Shown here: positions 57,919 to 64,000 of the stretch, one piece after another | How the letters are laid out: every line of letters starts with the position of its first letter | How positions within the stretch are numbered: position 1 is the stretch's first letter | DNA from: Cercis canadensis | Taxonomy: Eukaryota; Streptophyta; Magnoliopsida; Fabales; Fabaceae | Length of the DNA stretch: 64,000 nucleotides | Assembly (NCBI GenBank): GCA_003255065.1 | Contig: QAOA01008766.1 | Coordinates: 1-64,000, forward strand | Direction: 5' to 3' | The notes under the pieces: model-generated | Databases searched by the model: none | The model's input: the letters and a program-made list of their open reading frames with translations, nothing else | What the model was told of the DNA's origin: nothing | Program-made: the position numbers and the translations under genes

Positions 57919-59249
57919 GCTAGTCAAAGAAATGTTATGTTTTTGTTAATATAATATATATTGTATTCTTTCTCCTATTCATGGCTTTCCTTTACATATA
58001 GTATCCCCAGTTCAGGTGATAGTGTACTATTCCTCTTCTACATTATGTATTAAGAAGAAATAAAATTGAAGGGGAAAAAGAAAAGGAAAGAAAAGCTGCT
58101 TCAGAATTTTTTTAGCTGTTCTGGTCGTCTATTGCCTGTACTTTTGTTGGTGGCTATGCTTGCACATGCATTAAATGTACAAAGTTATTCTATAATTTAC
58201 AGTAAGGGTGCGTTGTAAAAATGGAAAAATGGAAGCTTAGGACTTATGACATAAAACTGATGATATATTTATAACATACTTTATATTTTGATTCATTCTC
58301 AAACAACATATGCTTCTCAATTTCTCCCATTTTTAACCTATCTTCCCTTAATTGGAGATTAGATGGTCCTTGGTGGGACTTGTAGAGCCATTCTCTCTAA
58401 TGGGGTAACCTATAATATAACAGCCTTCCCACATCCCCCTTCACTCCCTCTTTTGAGGGAAAAAAAAAAGTAAATAAAATAAAATAAAACACTCCCATTC
58501 TTTTTTCCATTTACCACAAAAGGTGAGATCTAGCTTTATTTTTTAAAAAATTCTGTGAGCATAACTTCATAGATTGAGAAAAAAATACTTAGATAGACGT
58601 AGTCTACTCAAATTAGGTAAATAGAATTAATCACAATATCTGCATGAGTATAAATCTTAATTTAATTGAAATCCACATTTTGTTCAGATTGGCCTGCAAC
58701 ATTTTACCTTACGGGGGAGCACGGATCAAACTTATTCGATGGACTGGATAATGGTATATGTTTCCTTGTGGGTTCAGTTATTATTAGCCCTTCCAAAAAA
58801 AGACTAATTTTTTATTTAAACAATCATATTTATAACGAAATTAGTACTTTTTTTTTTTTATGAAATTATCACTTGACCACAATAGTAACTCTCCTAAATA
58901 AGAAATTGAGTCTTTAATTAAAAATATTTTAAAGAGATGTTACTCATACACTTTAAATTTATATTATTTTATATATTATAAGCTATATTTAAATTTAGAT
59001 CATAAACAAATGTTTAAGTGAATTTAGTTAAAATTATAAAATAAATTTATTTAACAAAAAATTGAATTGAGATCATGATATATAAAATGGTATGAATTTG
59101 AGTATATGATTCTTCTCAATATTTTAACCAAAGGGTTTAGCTTAGTAATAAAGATATAATAAGTTTATCAACACTTTGAAATTTTTTTTTTCTTGAATAT
59201 ACTAGATCAATGTGGAGGGGACGCCCTTAAAATCGTTTGAGAAGAAAGC
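57919..59249. other. AT-rich intergenic stretch
   Basis: No gene recognised. It includes the 3' untranslated end of the Myb/SANT gene (likely to about 58.1 kb) and long A/T runs. Confidence 0.55.
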
Positions 59250-59463
59250 TAGGGTGTGTTTGAAAGTGTTTTGATTTTTTTGTTTTTAAAAACAGTTTTT
59301 GAAAACAGTCATTTCTTATTCTTGTTTTCTTGTTTTTAAAACGATTTTGTGAGAAGAAATATTTAAAAATAGTTTTCAAAAATAATTTTACCAAACAAAT
59401 TTTTTTGTTTTATTGTTTTAAAAACAAAAAACTGTTTTTAAAAACAGATTTCAAACAGGCCCT
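59250..59463. mobile_element. Foldback MITE, hAT-like ends
   Basis: Left end AGGGTGTGTTTGAAAGTGTT; right end on the minus strand AGGGCCTGTTTGAAATCTGT. The inner parts GTTTTTAAAAACAG and CTGTTTTTAAAAACAG also pair, giving arms of about 60 bp. GGGNNTGTTTG ends are common on plant hAT-type MITEs. No convincing 8-bp target duplication was found. It lies about 300 bases upstream of the PPR start codon. Confidence 0.6.
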
Positions 59464-59775
59464 TATTTGCCAACGCTGTCTCCTGTGGCACGTTCGTGTC
59501 CCAATCTCCCTTGCGTCTCAATCTCCCCTGTCATAAGGATTTTGAGCTCCAGACAACTCCTTTTTTCTTCAAAACTTAGTGGGGAAATAAAGAAAAGTCT
59601 AGAAAAGATTTACACTAAATTTGAAATTTTACACNAAAAAGGCGTAAAATTTAGATTCAAGGTACCTCACTATAACGTTAAACTCCATAAATTTCCATCC
59701 TTTCTCTGCCACTGTGCGTTGCCACTGCCAAGCTCGGTACCCCAATTCCCGAAGCTACTGGCTTGCCATTGTTCC

Positions 59776-62193
59776 ATGTTATATTGCTATGCACTGAAGA
59801 AGCTTCATCTAGCCCCAGGAACCCAGTTCCTCTCTCTCTGTACCTCCCCTTGCAAGCCTCATACCCACCCAAATCTCCTCAAACTCTGTTCCATTTCCCA
59901 GAATCTTCACCAAATCAAGCAAGTTCACGCCTTTGGAGTTCTCAATGGGTTCCTTCCCGGTAGTGTCTCTCTTTCTGCCTCCCTTATTCTCGAATACGCC
60001 ACTTTTGGGGACCCCAGAACGTCTCGGATTCTCTTTCAACAAACAGTTCGGAATTGTCGAAATGCGTTCATTTGGAACACCCTCATACGGGCAAACTCCA
60101 TTGCAGGAGTTCGTGATGAGTTTAAGACGTATAACCAGATGATTTGTGCAGGTATTCAACCTGATGATCATACATTCCCTTTTGTGCTGAAGGAGTGTTC
60201 GGATTGTTTGGAGGTTCAAAAGGGTATGGAGATTCATGGGGTTGTGTTCAAGGTTGGTTTAGATATGGATGTTTATGTTGGGAATACCCTTATGTTGTTT
60301 TATGGGAATTGTGGGCATTTGATTGATGCAAAGAGGGTGTTTGATGAAATGTGTGAGAGGGATAGGGTGTCATGGAATACCATTATGGGGTTGTGCTCTC
60401 TTCATGGATTTTATAAGGTGGCACTTAACTTTTTCAAAGAGATGAGTGTGACATCTGGCTTTAAACCAGATTTGGTTAGTGTTGTTAGTATCTTGCCTGT
60501 CTGTGCTGACACGCAAGACAAGGTGATGGCAGGTCTAGTACACTGTTATGTTGTGAAGGTTGGTTTGTATGACCAGCTAAGGATTGGGAATGCATTGGTT
60601 GATGTCTATGGGAAATGTGGTAATGAGAAGGCTCTAAAGCAAGTTTTTAATGAAATGGTTGAAAGAAATGAGGTTTCCTGGAATGCCGTTATTACTGGTT
60701 TTGCTTACACAGGGCGCAACGTGGATGCCTTAAGTGTATTTAGGTTGATGATTGATGCTAGAGTGACACCAAACTCTATCACCATTTCTACTATGCTACC
60801 TTTATTGGGAGAGCTGGGACTATGTAAATTGGGAAAGGAAATCCATGGGTATAGTTTAAGAATGGGTATTGACTCTGATGTTTTTATTGCTAATTCATTG
60901 ATAGATATGTATGCAAAATCAGGATATTCAAGTGTAGCATCCACCGTCTTCAACAAGATGGGCGAAAGAAATATTGTGTCTTGGAATGCCATGGTTGCTA
61001 ATTTTGCTCAGAATAGGCTTGAGTTTGTAGCTGTAGACCTAGTAAGGCAAATGCAAGCTCATGGAGAAATCCCAAGTAGTGTAACCTTCACAAATGTTCT
61101 TCCAGCTTGTGCAAGATTAGGTTTTCTGAATGCTGGAAAAGAAATCCATGCTAGGATAATTCGTATGGGATTTGCCTTTGATTTATTTGTCTCTAATGCT
61201 CTGACAGACATGTATGCTAAATGTGGGTGCTTAAATCTTGCTGAAAATGTCTTTGCCATTTCCCCAAGAGATGAAGTTTCTTATAATATACTGATTATAG
61301 GCTATTCTGAAACAAGTAATTGCTCAGTATCTCTGAATTTGTTTTCAGAAATGAGACTCTCTGGTATGATGCCTGATATAGTCTCATTCATGGGTGTAAT
61401 ATCTGCTTGTGCAAACCTGGCTGCAATAAAGCAAGGCAAAGAGATCCATGGGTTGCTAGTAAGAAAGCTTTTTCACACTCATCTTTTTGCAGCAAATTCA
61501 CTCTTGGACTTGTATACCAAATGTGGTCGAATGGATATTGCTACTAAGGTATTTGACCATATTCAAGACAAGGATGTAGCCTCTTGGAATACTATGATTT
61601 TGGGCTATGGAATGCTAGGGGAATTGGACACTGCAATTAACCTTTTTGAAGCAATGAAAGAAGATGGAGTAGGATATGATTCAGTTTCATTTATTGCAGT
61701 TTTGTCAGCTTGTAGTCATGGGGGGCTAGTTGAGAAGGGAAGGAAGTACTTTAAGGAGATGCATGCTCTTAATATTGAGCCAACACATATGCACTATGCT
61801 TGTATGGTTGATCTCCTTGGAAGGGCTGGTCTAATGGAAGAAGCAGCAGACCTTGTTAGGGGCCTCCCTATTGTACCAGATGCTAATATATGGGGTGCCC
61901 TTCTTGGAGCATGTCGGATATATGGGAATGTAGAGTTGGGGCGCTGGGCAGCTCAGCATTTGTTTGAGTTAAAGCCTCAGCATTGTGGATACTATATACT
62001 TCTTTCAAACATGTATGCAGAAGCTGAAAGATGGGATGAGGCAAATCAAGTCCGGGAATTGATGAAGTCAAGGGGAGCTAAGAAAAATCCTGCTTGCAGC
62101 TGGGTTCAAATTGGAGACCAGGTGCATGCATTTCTGGTTGGTGAGAAAATACAGGATTTAGATTCAGAATTTTGGTTATCAGAATGCTGTTAA
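59776..62193 (+). CDS. PLS-class pentatricopeptide repeat protein with E domain
   Basis: Intronless, 805 residues from the ATG at 59776 (MLYCYALKKLHLAPG). The frame is open further upstream but is not repeat-like there and contains an undetermined base at 59635. Successive P, L and S motifs run through most of the protein, e.g. HQIKQVHAFGVLNGF, NCRNAFIWNTLIRAN, MDVYVGNTLMLFYGNCGHL, ERDRVSWNTIMGLCS, LRIGNALVDVYGKCGN, ERNEVSWNAVITGFAYTG, DVFIANSLIDMYAKSG, DKDVASWNTMILGYGM. An E domain follows (ANIWGALLGACRIYGNVELG, YYILLSNMYAEAERWDEA, KKNPACSWVQIGDQVHAFLV). There is no DYW domain; the protein ends EFWLSECC. Family members are imported into mitochondria or chloroplasts, bind single RNA sites and mostly guide C-to-U editing; without DYW it would need a partner deaminase. 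The RNA target is unknown. Confidence 0.92.
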   Translation: MLYCYALKKLHLAPGTQFLSLCTSPCKPHTHPNLLKLCSISQNLHQIKQVHAFGVLNGFLPGSVSLSASLILEYATFGDPRTSRILFQQTVRNCRNAFIWNTLIRANSIAGVRDEFKTYNQMICAGIQPDDHTFPFVLKECSDCLEVQKGMEIHGVVFKVGLDMDVYVGNTLMLFYGNCGHLIDAKRVFDEMCERDRVSWNTIMGLCSLHGFYKVALNFFKEMSVTSGFKPDLVSVVSILPVCADTQDKVMAGLVHCYVVKVGLYDQLRIGNALVDVYGKCGNEKALKQVFNEMVERNEVSWNAVITGFAYTGRNVDALSVFRLMIDARVTPNSITISTMLPLLGELGLCKLGKEIHGYSLRMGIDSDVFIANSLIDMYAKSGYSSVASTVFNKMGERNIVSWNAMVANFAQNRLEFVAVDLVRQMQAHGEIPSSVTFTNVLPACARLGFLNAGKEIHARIIRMGFAFDLFVSNALTDMYAKCGCLNLAENVFAISPRDEVSYNILIIGYSETSNCSVSLNLFSEMRLSGMMPDIVSFMGVISACANLAAIKQGKEIHGLLVRKLFHTHLFAANSLLDLYTKCGRMDIATKVFDHIQDKDVASWNTMILGYGMLGELDTAINLFEAMKEDGVGYDSVSFIAVLSACSHGGLVEKGRKYFKEMHALNIEPTHMHYACMVDLLGRAGLMEEAADLVRGLPIVPDANIWGALLGACRIYGNVELGRWAAQHLFELKPQHCGYYILLSNMYAEAERWDEANQVRELMKSRGAKKNPACSWVQIGDQVHAFLVGEKIQDLDSEFWLSECC

Positions 62194-62292
62194 TTAGAGG
62201 AATGTGAGGGCATTGTACTTCAAGCTAAATGTTATGAGCTTGCTGGATTGACCTCTAGAGACAAGACTGTACAGTCAAGGCATTTCTTATAA

Positions 62293-62894
62293 CATGAGCT
62301 AGGAACATTGAATTTTATTTGTTAATTTTTCTTTCTTTTTATTTTGGTTATATTCATTTATAAATCCAATAATGTAACGAAGTTTCTGAAGATATATACA
62401 CATTTGAGATTTTTTGTTAATTTTTTTTATTTTTAATTGTCATGTCATTTTTAATTTTCACGTAATATTATTATTTTTTCATGTCCATGTCATTGGCATA
62501 AAACGGTCACATCAGCATTTTCCATCCACAATTGGTGGCACTTCTTCTGTTTGTTTGTCATTATGGAAGAAAATGAGAAGACTCAAGTTTGNAACGTGAG
62601 CTAGGAATATTGAATTTTATTTGTTAATTTTTCTTTCTTTTTATTTTGGTTATATTCATTTATAAATCCAATAATGTAACGAAGTTTCTGAAGATATATA
62701 CACATTTGAGATTTTTTGTTAATTTTTTTATTTTTAATTGTCATGTCATTTTTAATTTTCACGTAATATTATTATTTTTCCATGTCCATGTCATTGGCAT
62801 AAAACGGTCACATCAGCATTTTCCATCCACAATTGGTGGCACTTCTTCTGTTTGTTTGTCATTATGGAAGAAAATGAAAAGACTCAAGTTTGAC
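62293..62894. repeat. Direct duplication of about 300 bp split by a single N
   Basis: 62293-62591 and 62595-62894 are about 98% identical with an offset of 302 bases. They contain the PPR gene's downstream sequence (e.g. ACGAAGTTTCTGAAGATATA and GTCATTGGCATAAAACGGTC). The undetermined base 62592 sits at the joint; the left copy ends CTCAAGTTTG and the right copy continues CTCAAGTTTGACAATCC. Confidence 0.85.
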
Positions 62895-63780
62895 AATCCT
62901 TAGAATTGTCCCATGAAAAATGACTAATACAAGTAATGCTCAGAATCCATTATCATGTAGATAAATATGATCTCTTTGGCCAATAGCCAACATACTATCA
63001 TCCATGACTTCCAATCCAGCGTACTGGTTATCCACAGATGAAGTGAGACACTCATAAGGCATTGCTCAATAATTGATATACTTTGATGCTATCTGGAATA
63101 TAGACATTAACAAGGTTACTTTGGGAATAAGTTGAACCAAATTGATCCCAATTTGTACGATTCATATGTTGTTCAATCCCCCAAACTTTAAGTCATCAGT
63201 GATGTTGTTTAGAGGAATTGCAGTGCAGAAATATTCATTTCTGATATATGGCAGCTGCAGAGTTCTCTGGTTATTTATTAGGAAACATTATAGATGTCCT
63301 GTATTAGCAACATGCAAATTAATGGACAATTTGGGGTCAATGAAGCTAATATAACTATAGGAAAACATGGAGGTTGTTGAAATGAGTACTGGTTCACATA
63401 AAGTCAAGTTGGACCAGCTGGGTTAACTTGGGATGCATGCTAGATTTTAGTGGACACTGGAAAAACAAGCAAGATATTTTGGTTTGTCACCAAATAAACC
63501 AGCAAATGACCTATTTAGACTACCTTTGATTTATCCAGTCCTTAGGTTAATCCAAAAGCCCATACTTCAATCACATGCACATTTTTCAGCCTCAGAAAAA
63601 TTAATTTCACTGCCCCTTAACCCTTGCATTGACAACTTTGATTTTGTTACAAAATGACCGTACAAAATGAGAAAAGAATATGTAAGTCATATTGGCATAG
63701 ACCTCAACGAAATTAATTCAAGTAAGAAAAATTTTAAAACTACCTATAGCTGCCACTAAATGCTATGACTTGTGACATAC
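62895..63780. other. Intergenic or intronic sequence, no clear gene
   Basis: Nothing firmly recognised. On the minus strand, 62946-63068 holds an open run starting MPYECLTSSVDNQYAGLEVM and ending LHDNGF-stop, and 63070-63180 one with NRTNWDQFGSTYSQSNLV. They could be 3' exons of the gene whose exon lies at the right edge, but frames and splice sites are not resolved. Confidence 0.3.
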
Positions 63781-64000
63781 CACGGCCGTGCATGAAGAAT
63801 CATTGTCTATAGCCCACAAATTTAACTCTTGAAGCCACTTCTGAATTGAATCCACGCCCATCTCAGTTGGCCAATACACTAATTTTTTGTCCCCTAAAGA
63901 AGATTTCTTAATACTAGAAGAGCCAATCTTCATGCCAAAAGTAGTCTCATCAAGCCTTCTGATCTTTGCACCGTTCTGTTCCAACAACTTCGTTATTATA
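63781..64000 (-). CDS. Unidentified exon, cut by the window edge
   Basis: The minus-strand frame is open from the window edge to a good donor (GCCGTG|GTATGTC at 63780-63781). It reads LLEQNGAKIRRLDETTFGMK, IGSSSIKKSSLGDKKLVYWP and TEMGVDSIQKWLQELNLWAI. It looks like real coding sequence (amphipathic, low in repeats), but I do not recognise the family. If the donor is not used, the frame closes at TAG 63763-63765. Confidence 0.4.

Noticed and set aside
59467-59775. N-terminal extension of the PPR frame upstream of 59776
   Set aside because: It contains an undetermined base, overlaps the end of a MITE, shows no targeting-peptide or PPR character, and the ATG at 59776 gives a normal-length protein.
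1-64000. CRISPR arrays, phage or bacterial operons, tRNA or rRNA genes
   Set aside because: None seen. The only tRNA-like signals are the SINE A and B boxes at 20879-20942, and all coding content is plant nuclear.

Overview
The window is nuclear DNA from a eudicot plant. The evidence is multi-exon genes with GT-AG introns in AT-rich DNA, plant-only families (wall-associated-kinase-like receptors, phytocystatin, a PLS-class PPR protein, a feruloyl-CoA 6'-hydroxylase-like pair, a CC-NBS-LRR remnant) and typical plant transposon debris (foldback MITEs, a tRNA-derived SINE, a TRIM-type LTR element, LINE fragments). A heterozygous woody rosid would fit, but the species cannot be fixed from sequence alone. 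Five single N bases occur (17719, 18532, 44215, 59635, 62592). Two of them sit exactly between near-identical direct copies, which looks like contig ends that were not merged.

Layout. 1-15 kb is a decaying receptor/defence cluster: the 3' exon of an ankyrin/PGG gene, an ankyrin scrap fused to a broken WAK-like gene, a second WAK-like gene with one frameshift (7115-11117), a tandemly copied first exon (11364-12222), a further WAK scrap, and shuffled duplicate blocks with a small inversion. 17.1-17.8 kb holds an intact two-exon phytocystatin (minus). 18.5-19.1 kb is a foldback MITE. 20.1-29.1 kb is an intact 14-exon DGS1/NCA2 gene (plus) carrying a SINE and a LINE scrap in introns. 31.2-38.0 kb holds two tandem 2-oxoglutarate dioxygenase genes of the F6'H type, with a repeat, a broken NBS-LRR fragment and a foldback MITE between them. 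40.2-41.5 kb is an intronless F-box/kelch gene (minus). 41.5-45 kb is AT-rich and contains a TRIM element. 45.6-47.7 kb is a B-type cyclin (plus) with MSA promoter elements; it converges on CNX6, the large subunit of molybdopterin synthase (48.5-49.0 kb, minus). 52.3-57.9 kb is a protein with four Myb/SANT-like repeats, each repeat starting on its own exon (plus). 59.8-62.2 kb is an intronless E-class PPR gene (plus). The right edge cuts an unidentified minus-strand exon.

The intact genes are mostly single-copy housekeeping or regulatory genes with no shared pathway. The two F6'H-like genes (coumarin/scopoletin branch of phenylpropanoids) are the only functional tandem family, and the WAK cluster is a local birth-and-death family. 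I found no clearly undescribed system. The most interesting objects are the four-repeat Myb/SANT gene, the rearranged WAK cluster, and the N-bounded duplications that warn against reading every repeat here as real.
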